A stretch of DNA of 10,107 nt from Verrucomicrobia bacterium UBA2970. Its GTDB lineage: Bacteria; Verrucomicrobiota; Verrucomicrobiia; Limisphaerales; AAA164-E04. The translations under genes and the position numbers were made by a program. This document shows positions 1 to 7,405 of the stretch, one piece after another (positions within the stretch are counted from its first letter, which is position 1; every line of letters begins with the position of its first letter). Under the pieces are notes generated by a model that had not been told where the DNA came from, did not search any database, and saw nothing but the letters and a program-made list of their open reading frames with translations. Location of the stretch: contig DEAY01000498.1 of NCBI GenBank assembly GCA_002348345.1, forward strand, positions 1 through 10,107. The letters run 5' to 3'.

Positions 1-87
1 GAACATGGGATTCTCGATCCGCACCCGCAGATTTCATAAGGCGCGACTCTGGAATGTCTCCAGCAGCGCATCAAGCCCAAAAGCCCG
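1..87. other. Non-coding stretch downstream of the phosphohexomutase
   Basis: This short stretch lies after the stop codon of the minus-strand phosphohexomutase. I see no hairpin with a T-tract that would act as an intrinsic terminator, and no gene with a recognisable product. On the minus strand the frame of the phosphohexomutase stays open for 17 more codons after its TAG before a TGA at 36-34. On the plus strand a short open tail in frame 1 ends at the TAA at 37-39; it could be the end of a gene outside the window but is too short to judge. Confidence 0.4.
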
Positions 88-1497
88 CTAGACCCTTCGA
101 GTCAACTTCAAGCCAACCTGCAGGAGCTTTTTGACATTCACTTGAGAGTCTGCCTCGGCATAGATCCGCAAGACCGGCTCCGTCCCCGATCCCCTCAACA
201 TGAGCCACGCTCCGTTGGAAGCGATGAATTTGACACCGTCGAAGGTCTTGACCCTCTCGACCGGGGATCCCCCCAATGTTTTCGGGGGGTTCTCAGCACA
301 GAAGCACATCAGATCGGCTCGCTTTTCCAGCGGAAAATGGACATCGATCCGATCGTATCGATGCGGGCCAAATTCCTTTTCAAGTTCCGAAAGCAATCGT
401 CGCAACGGTTTTTTCTCCACCGCCAGCATCTCCAGCAACATGAGCCCCGCCAGAATGCCATCCCGTTCTGGAACATGTCCTGGGAATCCAATCCCCCCGC
501 TCTCTTCAAATCCCAACAAGACATCCCCAAGAATCATCTCGGCACAGATGTATTTGAAACCCACTCCGGTTTCGACCAAGGGCATGCCATAACTCCGGCA
601 CATCTTGTCCACCATCGAGGTCGTGGTGAGGGCCTTGATGACGCGCCCCTTGCCTCGGCGATTCTTGACCAGGTGACGGAGGAGCAAACAGATCATTTGA
701 TGAGTCGTCAAAGGCTGGCCCCGCCCGTCCATCCCCCCGATCCGATCAGCATCTCCATCGGTGACGAGGCAAATATCATGAGGCCGCTTGCTGAGGACGG
801 CCGTGCTCTCGGCATAATTAGCCGGGATCGGCTCTGGATTGATCCCACCAAAGCCGGGATTCACCTCCCCACGCAAGGTGGTCACGCGGCAAGAGGTGTT
901 TTTGAGGATTTCATCAAAGCATCCTGCCCCAACCCCATAGAGGGCATCGTGGGCGAACCGGAGCCTCGAATCGGCGATTCGGTCAAAATCCACCAATTGA
1001 GTCAAGCGTCTAAGATAGGACCGGGTCAAGTCCTTGACCCGGATGTTCTTCGCCGTTTCCAGAGGGGTCGATTGAACGGCAGAACAACCCACCCTCTTCT
1101 CGACCCGCTGACACAGAGCCGCATCCGCCGAGCCCCCGAAATGCGCCTTGATCTTGAAGCCATTGAAATGGGCGGGATTGTGGCTCGCCGTGATCATGAT
1201 GCCCCCGATGGCCTTCCCCACCTTGACATGGTAGGAAACCGCCGGAGTGGGCAGGGCCCGATCCGAAAGAATCACCTCGAACCGGTTGCCGGCAAGGATC
1301 TCCGCCGACCGCCGCGCAAACTGATCGGAAAGAAAACGCCGGTCATAGCCGATGACCACCTTCTTCTTCGTTCCCGCCACTCGCTGTCGTTTCCAGACAT
1401 CCGCCGTCGCTTGAACAACCTTCTCAAGGTTTTCGAAGGTAAACTCCTTGGCAATGATCGCCCGCCAACCGTCGGTGCCGAATCGAATGTTCCCCAT
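88..1497 (-). CDS. Alpha-D-phosphohexomutase (phosphoglucomutase/phosphomannomutase family)
   Basis: This 469-residue cytoplasmic enzyme should move a phosphate between C1 and C6 of a hexose phosphate, linking sugar 1-phosphates to glycolysis or to nucleotide-sugar synthesis. All four family signatures are present in order: the phosphoserine loop TASHNP (active Ser105), the metal-binding loop DGDADR (Asp247, Asp249, Asp251), the sugar-specificity loop GFEESGG (about 329-335) and the C-terminal phosphate-binding loop RGSGTEP (435-441). The N-terminal RFGTDGWRA is also typical. The length is normal for the family. The ATG is fixed by an AAGGAGG six bases upstream. The gene lies 16 bp after the stop of the DUF1080 gene, so the two are very likely one transcript. 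The sugar-specificity loop does not let me choose between glucose, mannose and glucosamine phosphates, so no symbol is given. Confidence 0.95.
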   Translation of the reverse strand: MGNIRFGTDGWRAIIAKEFTFENLEKVVQATADVWKRQRVAGTKKKVVIGYDRRFLSDQFARRSAEILAGNRFEVILSDRALPTPAVSYHVKVGKAIGGIMITASHNPAHFNGFKIKAHFGGSADAALCQRVEKRVGCSAVQSTPLETAKNIRVKDLTRSYLRRLTQLVDFDRIADSRLRFAHDALYGVGAGCFDEILKNTSCRVTTLRGEVNPGFGGINPEPIPANYAESTAVLSKRPHDICLVTDGDADRIGGMDGRGQPLTTHQMICLLLRHLVKNRRGKGRVIKALTTTSMVDKMCRSYGMPLVETGVGFKYICAEMILGDVLLGFEESGGIGFPGHVPERDGILAGLMLLEMLAVEKKPLRRLLSELEKEFGPHRYDRIDVHFPLEKRADLMCFCAENPPKTLGGSPVERVKTFDGVKFIASNGAWLMLRGSGTEPVLRIYAEADSQVNVKKLLQVGLKLTRRV

Positions 1498-1503
1498 GCT
1501 TCC

Positions 1504-1510
1504 CCTCCTT
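1504..1510 (-). promoter_or_regulatory. Strong Shine-Dalgarno site of the phosphohexomutase gene
   Basis: On the minus strand AAGGAGG is followed by the six-base spacer GGAAGC and then the ATG at 1497. It sits in the 16-bp gap after the TAA of the upstream gene. It is the only near-perfect ribosome binding site before any gene in this window and it fixes the start codon. Confidence 0.85.
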
Positions 1511-1513
1511 GCG

Positions 1514-3145
1514 TTAATAGCCCTTGTTCATTCGAACGCTCACCATTCTCGGGGCTATCCGCGCCAGTTCATTGAACGACCGATCATAAACGATGGCTTG
1601 GAGTTGGTGCCGGCCTGGATCGGCGAAATCGACGGGCCAACTCGCCGTCGCACGCCGGAAGATTCCATACTCGGAGAAGGCCTCGGCTTTGCCTTCGGTC
1701 TCAACCAGGGTGGCTCCTTCGAGATTGGTCACACGAAAGAGAATGCGACCGATTTGGTCGGCCTGATTAGGCGGTAACGCCAGAGTGGCCGTGACCCTAG
1801 GTTCTCCGGGTTGCGACCAATCGGTATCACAACGCACCGGCATCATCACGGCTCCGCACTGGCGCCAATGCGCCGAACGGAGGCGATCGACCAATTGAAT
1901 CCTCGCCAGGCTTGCGGGTTGTTGAACCGACAAGGGGCTTCCATAGACAAAATCCCGATCCACCCTCGGCCCTCCATCGCTGTAACAAAGCTCGGCATCA
2001 ACGCCGATCACCGCTCCCTCGACGGCTCGAAACCCGGGGAAATTGGCCCACGGAAGTTTGAACTCGATATCAAGACCGACCGGCGTTTGCTTCGCTGCCA
2101 CCTCAACGCCGGTCTTGGGAATGGCGTCCAGATAGCCCGGGCGCAGGCAGAAGCGCGGTTTTAAATCCGTCCCCTTCAGCCCGACCCAATAACAATGGAC
2201 GGCCCCTTTCTCCCAGGTCAACCCGCGAAAATCATCCCCCCGCCGCGTGTCGAAGTACCATTCGACCCCGTCCCCTTCCCACAGCCGATCATCGGGCGCG
2301 AAGTTGGCGGGTGAGGAATCGATCGTTCGGAGGGCGGCATAAAAAGCTTGATCGTCCCACAGATAAAAAAACTGGGCGGCCCGGTCCCCAATCTGGTCAT
2401 GAAAGTAGCCGATCGGCGTGGCAAACGCCTCATCGAATTCCGATAAGTCTCCATCAATCCGAACCGCCCCCCGGGCTCGCGTTGCCACCCCACGAACCCC
2501 GGATTCCAAGCCTGCTTCGGGAGCGTGAAGCTCGGTGATTTCGATATCTCGATACCAGGCCTCCCCTGGCGGCCCCGAATGAATCTGCAGCGCGATGAGA
2601 CCCTTCTGCGGGATTGTTTCATCGGGTTCGAAATAATCGACCGTTTGGTATCCGTTGATCCACAGGGTGATACGCCGCCCCACACAGCGAATCACATACT
2701 GGTTCCATCCATCACGATCAAGCACGCGGTCCAGCTCCTCCATATTGGCCTGGGCCAGAACCTTCCGGCGTCGACTCTCATCGTAAAGGCTTCCCCAAAA
2801 ACGCTGCCCGAGATCCGCTTGATAGCCAATCATCTCGTGATGATCTGGGATGCGGGCGCTCCGAATCTGAATCCCCGCGTTAATGTTATCCCCGGCCAAT
2901 TTGAATTTCAGGCGTAGCTCGAAGTCGGAGTATTCCTTGGCCGTGGATAAGAATTCGTTTCGCGGAATCCGGTGATGGTGCATCCCACCCACGATCGCTC
3001 CGTCCACCACTCGAAAGTATCGATAGTTCCCATTCCATCCTTCAAACGACTTTCCATCGAACAAATCTTCACCCATCAAGAATGAGGCCCCGCTCAGAAC
3101 AAGCGCAGGCAAAAGCCACCAACTATGAGACCGTGAACATTTCAT
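1514..3145 (-). CDS. Secreted DUF1080 (3-keto-glycoside hydrolase-like) protein with CBM9-like domain
   Basis: The predicted protein has 543 residues from the ATG at 3145. That start is chosen because it begins a normal signal peptide (residues 1 to about 25: basic KCSRSH, then a hydrophobic WWLLPALVLSGASFLMG), whereas the open frame extends to 3268 with an unlikely leader. Residues about 27-205 form a DUF1080 domain: LFDGKSFEGW opening, then DFELRLKFKL, NAGIQIRS, GYQADLG, the WNQYVIRCVG strand, LWINGYQTVDY, GLIALQIHSG and WYRDIEI. Residues about 222-420 resemble a CBM9/DOMON-type carbohydrate-binding beta-sandwich (IDGDLSEFDEA, then AALRTIDSS, DDRLWEGDGVEWYFDTR, IEFKLPW). The last 120 residues look like one more beta-sandwich that I cannot name. 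Members of DUF1080 have been linked to cleavage of 3-keto-glycosides in the periplasm; export fits that. The exact substrate is unknown. No Shine-Dalgarno precedes this start. Confidence 0.85.
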   Translation of the reverse strand: MKCSRSHSWWLLPALVLSGASFLMGEDLFDGKSFEGWNGNYRYFRVVDGAIVGGMHHHRIPRNEFLSTAKEYSDFELRLKFKLAGDNINAGIQIRSARIPDHHEMIGYQADLGQRFWGSLYDESRRRKVLAQANMEELDRVLDRDGWNQYVIRCVGRRITLWINGYQTVDYFEPDETIPQKGLIALQIHSGPPGEAWYRDIEITELHAPEAGLESGVRGVATRARGAVRIDGDLSEFDEAFATPIGYFHDQIGDRAAQFFYLWDDQAFYAALRTIDSSPANFAPDDRLWEGDGVEWYFDTRRGDDFRGLTWEKGAVHCYWVGLKGTDLKPRFCLRPGYLDAIPKTGVEVAAKQTPVGLDIEFKLPWANFPGFRAVEGAVIGVDAELCYSDGGPRVDRDFVYGSPLSVQQPASLARIQLVDRLRSAHWRQCGAVMMPVRCDTDWSQPGEPRVTATLALPPNQADQIGRILFRVTNLEGATLVETEGKAEAFSEYGIFRRATASWPVDFADPGRHQLQAIVYDRSFNELARIAPRMVSVRMNKGY

Positions 3146-3404
3146 CGTTTTCAAGCATCGCCAATCCCCCCCAGGATGCAAGTCCGATTCCGCGCCGCCA
3201 AGGAGGTCATGGTGTAAAAGAAGCGTTCCACTCACCCTGCCCCCAGGGCCCCCAGAAAGGACTCCCAACCATCCCCAACCGCGTCTTGCAACCCCCTCTT
3301 CGATTCATGTGAGGATCACATTTCAGACCCTTGTCGGTCGTCAGATCGGGTTGCCACACGCCCATCCCCCCCCTATGCTCTCGACGCACTGAGCCGCACG
3401 AATA
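3146..3404. other. Divergent intergenic region between the DUF1080 gene and dusB
   Basis: These 259 bp separate two genes that point away from each other, so promoters in both directions are expected. Facing right there is a good sigma70-like candidate (listed separately). Facing left I find no pair of boxes that stands out. A run of seven C (3166-3172, read as G7 by the minus-strand gene) lies about 20 bases before the DUF1080 start. The minus-strand open frame reaches 3268, but its extra 41 residues would bury the signal peptide, so I treat them as untranslated. No convincing small gene or RNA is visible. Confidence 0.5.
3351..3379 (+). promoter_or_regulatory. Candidate sigma70-type promoter for dusB
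   Basis: TTGCCA (3351-3356, five of six matches to TTGACA) is followed after exactly 17 bases by TATGCT (3374-3379, four of six matches to TATAAT). Transcription would start near 3386, giving a leader of about 20 bases before the ATG at 3405. Eight consecutive C fill the end of the spacer (3366-3373). The match was found by eye, and the region is short enough that chance cannot be excluded. Confidence 0.4.
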
Positions 3405-4508
3405 ATGAAATTCGGTCCGCTTGAATTAAAATCAAATCTCTTTCTCTCCCCGCTTGCCGGTTACACGAATCTGCCCTTCCGGCTCACGATTCGTGAGCTG
3501 GGTGGTCTCGATCTGGCCACCACGGACCTCGTCAACGCCCGTTCCCTGCTGGAGAAGAATGCCAAAGCCTTCAAACTGATCGAAACCTGTGCGCAAGATC
3601 AACCGCTCGCGGTCCAGCTTTTCGGGAGCATTCCCGAGGAAATGCGGGATGCCGCCCTCATGCTAGAATCACGCGGCATTGCCTCCGTTGACATCAACAT
3701 GGGCTGCCCGGTAAGGAAAGTGGTGAAGGGAGGAGGCGGTTCGGCGATGATGAACCAGTTGGACCGAACCGCCCGCCTGGTCAAGCTGATGGTTGAGGCC
3801 CTCCACATTCCTGTGACGGCCAAAATGCGGCTCGGATGGGACGACGAGAACCTCACCGCACCCGATCTGGCCCGAGCGCTTGAATCGGTTGGCATCGCCG
3901 CCATTTTCGTTCACGGACGCACCCGTCAACAGGGCTTCGAGGGAAAAGTGAGTTTGGCAGGCATTCGGGCAGTGGTGGATGCGGTGGCCAGCGTCCCCGT
4001 GATCGGAAACGGCGACGTCACGACGGCCGAGGCCGCCAAACTCATGATCGACCGGACCGGATGCGCCGGGGTCAGCATCGGGCGGGGCGCCTTCTACAAT
4101 CCCTGGATCTTTCGGGGGACCCTGGACTATCTGCGGCACGGGATTCCCGAAGTCATCCCGACCTTCGAGGAACGGCTGCGGGTGATGCGGCGCCACCTGG
4201 AATTGATGATCCAAGTCTTCGGCGAATCCCGCGCCTGCCTGATGTTCCGAAAGGTCGCCCCGTGGTACTCCAAACGATTCGGACCGGCGAAACCTTTCAA
4301 CCGCAAGATCGTCCACCTCTCCAGCCGCGAGGAATTCGAAGCGCTGATCGAGGCGTTCCTGGACTGGCGGCAACAATTCCTTGACGCCGACGGCCGACTG
4401 CTCGAGCGCTATCAACCGACCAATCTCAAACCCGACTTTGCTGAGGAACCTGAGGTCTTTCGCCGGGACTCGATTCCCGTTCCTAAAGGGCCCGTTGAGG
4501 TCTGGTAA
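3405..4508 (+). CDS. dusB: tRNA-dihydrouridine synthase (DusB-like)
   Basis: This 367-residue flavoenzyme reduces specific uridines in the D-loop of tRNA to dihydrouridine, using FMN and NADPH. The TIM-barrel signatures are all visible: the opening LSPLAGYTNLPFR (14-26), the flavin contact QLFGS (71-75), the DINMGCPVRKV segment with the catalytic Cys101, KMRLGWDD (140-147), the VHGRTR loop (169-174), and the phosphate-binding GNGDV (201-205) and GRGAF (227-231). The C-terminal 120 residues form the helical tRNA-binding domain expected of the family, and the length is ordinary. DusB is the best fit among the Dus subfamilies, but the opening differs slightly from the textbook MAGVTD, so the subfamily is less certain than the family. 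There is no Shine-Dalgarno before the ATG. It appears to be a housekeeping gene with no functional link to the sugar genes around it. Confidence 0.93.
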   Translation: MKFGPLELKSNLFLSPLAGYTNLPFRLTIRELGGLDLATTDLVNARSLLEKNAKAFKLIETCAQDQPLAVQLFGSIPEEMRDAALMLESRGIASVDINMGCPVRKVVKGGGGSAMMNQLDRTARLVKLMVEALHIPVTAKMRLGWDDENLTAPDLARALESVGIAAIFVHGRTRQQGFEGKVSLAGIRAVVDAVASVPVIGNGDVTTAEAAKLMIDRTGCAGVSIGRGAFYNPWIFRGTLDYLRHGIPEVIPTFEERLRVMRRHLELMIQVFGESRACLMFRKVAPWYSKRFGPAKPFNRKIVHLSSREEFEALIEAFLDWRQQFLDADGRLLERYQPTNLKPDFAEEPEVFRRDSIPVPKGPVEVW

Positions 4509-4721
4509 ACGGGTTCGAACCAATCATGCAACAATGATGCCCAAAGCACCCTCTGAATCGCAGCGCCCTCCCCTTCGTGTCTCCAATGGCGATCCCTCCG
4601 CCCCTCATGATCTTGCCCCGAAAGTCCAAGAAAAAAGCGCCACTTGTCCCCTTCCAGTGCAGCTGAGGCCACCCTTCACAGCATCACTCGCTATCCCTTC
4701 AATGACACTACTCCTCCTCCC
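4509..4721. other. Intergenic region between dusB and the oxidoreductase gene
   Basis: These 213 bp contain no gene that I can support. A perfect palindrome GGTTCGAACC (4512-4521) and a weak five-bp hairpin (4523-4527 with 4534-4538) lie just after the dusB stop; neither has a T-tract, so no terminator is called. A weak promoter-like pair, TTCACA (4675-4680) and TTCAAT (4698-4703) spaced by 17 bases, lies just before the next gene. A 66-codon open frame (4534-4734) is Pro- and Leu-rich without a ribosome binding site and is probably chance. The oxidoreductase frame is open from a TTG at 4644, but the region 4644-4721 encodes a low-complexity leader unlike the family. Confidence 0.4.
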
Positions 4722-5978
4722 ATGCCTGCTGTAAGCCCCCCCCCAGTCAATGTCCTCATGGTGGGCACCGGGGAATACACCACCGGCTATGTCCACGATC
4801 AGGCCAGCACTTCGGACAAGGGAGCCGGCGTGGTCGCAATCACCCTCTTCGATCTGCGTCGGCGCGGCCACATCGGCCACCTCCACCTCGCAGGGACCAC
4901 CGGCCGCAAGTTCCCCGGGATCCGCGCCCACCTGGAGAAAGTGATCGGCCAACGCTACGCCAACCTTTCCACCCAATGCAGGACTTACCCGGAGGATTCC
5001 GTGGGCTCCAATCCGCTGGCTTACCGACTCGCCCTCGAGGCCTTGGAGCCTGGTGACGCCGTCATCGTGTCGACTCCAGACGACACCCATTTCGACATCG
5101 CGCTGGACGCCGTCGAGCGGGGCCTCCACGTCCTGGTCGCCAAGCCGATCGTCAAGACCCTCGCCCAACATCTCGCCCTCAAACAGGCTGCGGACGACCA
5201 TGACGTGGTGGTGGCCATGGAAGTCCACAAGCGCTGGGATCCCATTTACCGGGATGCTCGCGATCAAATTCGCAAACTGGGCGCGTTCAATTATTTCTCG
5301 AGCTACATGAGTCAACCCAAGTCCCAGTTGGAGACATTCCGACGATGGGCGGGCAAATCGAGCGACATCAGCTACTACCTCAACGCCCATCACATCGACT
5401 TCAACGTTTGGGCGGTCGGCGACTCGTTCCGGCCGAAGTGGGTCAGCGCCACCAGCGCCGAGGGAGTCGCCCGCTCACGCGGCATCCCCACCGAAGACAC
5501 CATCAGCCTTCATGTGGTTTGGGCCAATGGCGACCGTACCCAACAAGCCATTGCCGATTACACGGCCTCCTGGATCGCCCCCCGGGGCGAAGTCCATTCT
5601 CAGCAACGATTCCACTATCTGGCGACGGAGGGCGAGATCCGAGTAGATCAGGCCCACCGGGGGTATCATTTCACCACCGACGCCCAAGGTTACCATTCTC
5701 CCAACCCGCTGTTCATGAAATACGAACCAGACGAGAAAGGCGAATTCGCGGGGCAAAGCGGCTATGGATACCAAAGCATCAGCGCCTTTATCGAGGCGGT
5801 CCTGGCCATCCGAGAAGGGCGGGCCACGGTCGGCGATGCCAATCAAACCCTTGCCGGTATCCGGGACACCCTTCCGGTCACCGCCATTCTCGAGGCCGGC
5901 CGAATCAGCTTGGATCAAGACCGGCGTCAGGTGGAGATTCTGAGTGACTCGAACGGGGATCCTGCCCAACTTCGCTAA
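4722..5978 (+). CDS. Gfo/Idh/MocA-family NAD(P)-dependent oxidoreductase, GAR2-like
   Basis: A 418-residue cytoplasmic sugar or sugar-acid dehydrogenase/reductase. The ATG at 4722 places the Rossmann strand VNVLMVGTGEYTTG (residues 9-22) near the N terminus; the longer TTG start at 4644 adds a Pro- and Thr-rich leader and is less likely. Further marks are the dinucleotide-domain STPDDTHFDIALDA (117-130), AKP at 140-142 in place of the usual EKP (its Lys141 is the family's catalytic lysine), MEVHKRWDP (167-173 region) and NAHHIDFNVW (221-230) in the substrate domain. From memory, the N-terminal GTGEYTTGYV and the FDLRRRG segment (43-49) recall the fungal GAR2-type D-galacturonate reductase group; this is recognition, not a search result. 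It lies 89 bp before the MATE gene and shares the direction of the sugar-acid module. Nine C in a row cover codons 5-8. The substrate and physiological direction are not determinable here. Confidence 0.85.
   Translation: MPAVSPPPVNVLMVGTGEYTTGYVHDQASTSDKGAGVVAITLFDLRRRGHIGHLHLAGTTGRKFPGIRAHLEKVIGQRYANLSTQCRTYPEDSVGSNPLAYRLALEALEPGDAVIVSTPDDTHFDIALDAVERGLHVLVAKPIVKTLAQHLALKQAADDHDVVVAMEVHKRWDPIYRDARDQIRKLGAFNYFSSYMSQPKSQLETFRRWAGKSSDISYYLNAHHIDFNVWAVGDSFRPKWVSATSAEGVARSRGIPTEDTISLHVVWANGDRTQQAIADYTASWIAPRGEVHSQQRFHYLATEGEIRVDQAHRGYHFTTDAQGYHSPNPLFMKYEPDEKGEFAGQSGYGYQSISAFIEAVLAIREGRATVGDANQTLAGIRDTLPVTAILEAGRISLDQDRRQVEILSDSNGDPAQLR
4736..4744 (+). repeat. Run of nine C at codons 5-8 of the oxidoreductase gene
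   Basis: The sequence AGC CCC CCC CCA holds nine consecutive C starting 14 bases after the A of the ATG. Loss or gain of one base would shift the frame; with one C fewer, reading would run into a frame that stops at 4944. Such tracts can slip during replication, but I have no evidence of actual variation. Confidence 0.7.
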
Positions 5979-6067
5979 AGCCACACTTCGATTCTCGACG
6001 ATCCTGTTGATTCACGATTGACCTTGTCCCGGGAAGATCCCAACACTAAGCTCCGCCTCGCGATACC
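5979..6067 (+). other. Gap between the oxidoreductase and MATE genes
   Basis: These 89 bp hold no clear terminator and no ribosome binding site before the MATE start. A TTGACC (6018-6023) resembles a -35 box, but no -10 box lies at 16-18 bases, so no promoter is called. Co-transcription of the two genes is possible but not shown. Confidence 0.35.
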
Positions 6068-7405
6068 ATGGACCTGGTTGCGGACCCCATACCTCAACTC
6101 ATTCGAAAAATCGCGATTCCCGCGAGCATTGGATTCTTCTTCAACACCATGTACAACGTGGTGGACACCTATTTCGCCGGGCTCATTTCAACCGAGGCAC
6201 AAGCCGCACTGTCTCTTTCCTTTCCCATTTTCTTCATCCTCATCGCTGTGGGCACCGGCGTGTCCCAAGGCGCGACCGCATTAATCTCCAACGCCCTTGG
6301 CCAAGATGATCCGGACAAGGCATTCCACTATTTTCTCCAAGCCATTTCCTTTGGGACGCTGCTCGCCATCGCGCTCACCGTGGTGGGATTATTGATCACC
6401 CCGACCTTGTTCCAACTGCTGGGGGCCACTGATCAGTACCTGGGTCTCTGCGCCGCTTATATGAACACCATCCTGCTGGGAACGGTTTTCATCCTCCTTC
6501 AAAGCATCATCAACGCCGCCCTCAATGCCCAGGGAAACACCACCACCTTTCGAAACGTCCTCATCATCGGATTCCTCTTGAACCTCATCCTTGATCCCTG
6601 GTTCATGTTCGGGGGATTCGGGCTCCCTCCCATGGGAATCCGGGGGTTGGCGCTCGCCACCGTCGTGATTCAAATGGTGGGCGGTGCCTACCTCATTGTC
6701 GCCGTCACCCGGTCGAAACTTTGGCAAGGAATGATCTGGCGCGAATTGATTCCCAAACGACGACTCTTCGCAGACCTTGCTCACCAAGGTTTCCCGGCCA
6801 GCATCAATATGGTGACGGTGGCCCTTGGAATCTTTGTGATCACCTGGTTTATCAGCCGATTCAGCACCGCAGGGGTCGCTGCCTACGGCATCGCCACCCG
6901 GGTCGAACAAATCATCCTGCTTCCGACGATTGGCCTCAATATCGCCGTCCTTACGTTGACCGGCCAAAACAACGGCGCCAAGCGCTGGGACCGGGTACGT
7001 GAGATCTGGATCCAGTGTCTCACCTACGGGGTCGCCATGATGCTCGCCGGAGGATTGGTCCTCTACCTCACCTGCACGCCACTAATGGCGTTCTTCACCT
7101 CGGATCAAGAGGTCATCACCATTGGATCGGACTATCTCAAGATCGCCGCCATCACGCTTTGCTCCTATGTTGTTCTCTTCCAAACCGTATTCATGCTTCA
7201 GGGATTAAAGCGTCCCCTCTATGCCATTTGGATCGGACTCTACCGACAGATCGTTGCCCCTTGTCTGGTCTTCTACCTTCTCGCGTTCGTTTTGGAATGG
7301 CGACTCTTCGGGATCTGGTGGGGAATTTTCCTGGTGACCTGGAGCGCAGCGATCGTCACCTGGATCTACGGCCGCTGGACCCTGAACCGAATCACGGCCC
7401 CATGA
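6068..7405 (+). CDS. MATE-family multidrug/organic cation efflux transporter
   Basis: A 445-residue inner-membrane protein with about twelve hydrophobic segments arranged as two six-helix halves, the normal size for the MATE family, which exports drugs or metabolites in exchange for Na+ or H+. Helix 1 carries FFFNTMYNVVDTYFAG with the conserved Asp33. The halves match each other: VGTGVSQGATALISNALGQ (61-79) and its counterpart around LTLTGQNNGAKRWDRV (295-310) are the GQxxGA-type loops typical of the family. A charged cytoplasmic loop lies between the halves (about 215-235). The ATG at 6068 gives a short hydrophilic N terminus, as expected, though no Shine-Dalgarno is present. The stop overlaps the start of the next gene in ATGA. 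The substrate is unknown; the position among sugar-acid genes would allow metabolite export, but that is only inference. Confidence 0.93.
   Translation: MDLVADPIPQLIRKIAIPASIGFFFNTMYNVVDTYFAGLISTEAQAALSLSFPIFFILIAVGTGVSQGATALISNALGQDDPDKAFHYFLQAISFGTLLAIALTVVGLLITPTLFQLLGATDQYLGLCAAYMNTILLGTVFILLQSIINAALNAQGNTTTFRNVLIIGFLLNLILDPWFMFGGFGLPPMGIRGLALATVVIQMVGGAYLIVAVTRSKLWQGMIWRELIPKRRLFADLAHQGFPASINMVTVALGIFVITWFISRFSTAGVAAYGIATRVEQIILLPTIGLNIAVLTLTGQNNGAKRWDRVREIWIQCLTYGVAMMLAGGLVLYLTCTPLMAFFTSDQEVITIGSDYLKIAAITLCSYVVLFQTVFMLQGLKRPLYAIWIGLYRQIVAPCLVFYLLAFVLEWRLFGIWWGIFLVTWSAAIVTWIYGRWTLNRITAP

Noticed and set aside
269..289. CCCCCC and GGGGGG around a nine-base loop, a possible terminator hairpin
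   Set aside because: It lies inside the phosphohexomutase coding region between conserved parts, encodes ordinary residues (NPPKTLGG), and has no T-tract.
142..1575. A 477-codon open frame on the plus strand opposite the phosphohexomutase
   Set aside because: It is antisense to a gene with all family motifs, its product has no recognisable domain, and long antisense frames are common in GC-rich coding DNA.
3146..3268. A longer N terminus for the DUF1080 protein (start at 3268)
   Set aside because: It would place 41 non-hydrophobic residues before a clear signal peptide; the ATG at 3145 gives a normal exported protein.
4512..4521. GGTTCGAACC, which resembles a tRNA T-arm
   Set aside because: The flanks do not form a five-bp T-stem, no anticodon or acceptor stem lies upstream, and the preceding bases are the end of dusB. 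It is a simple palindrome.
4534..4734. A 66-codon plus-strand frame between dusB and the oxidoreductase, ending in a hydrophobic tail
   Set aside because: There is no ribosome binding site, the composition is Pro/Ser/Leu-rich low complexity, it overlaps the next gene's start, and no family is recognisable.
4722..5978. The oxidoreductase as the definite 3-keto-sugar-forming partner of the DUF1080 protein
   Set aside because: It has no signal peptide, lies on the opposite strand beyond dusB, and its motifs look more like the GAR2 group. The link is kept only as a weak possibility.
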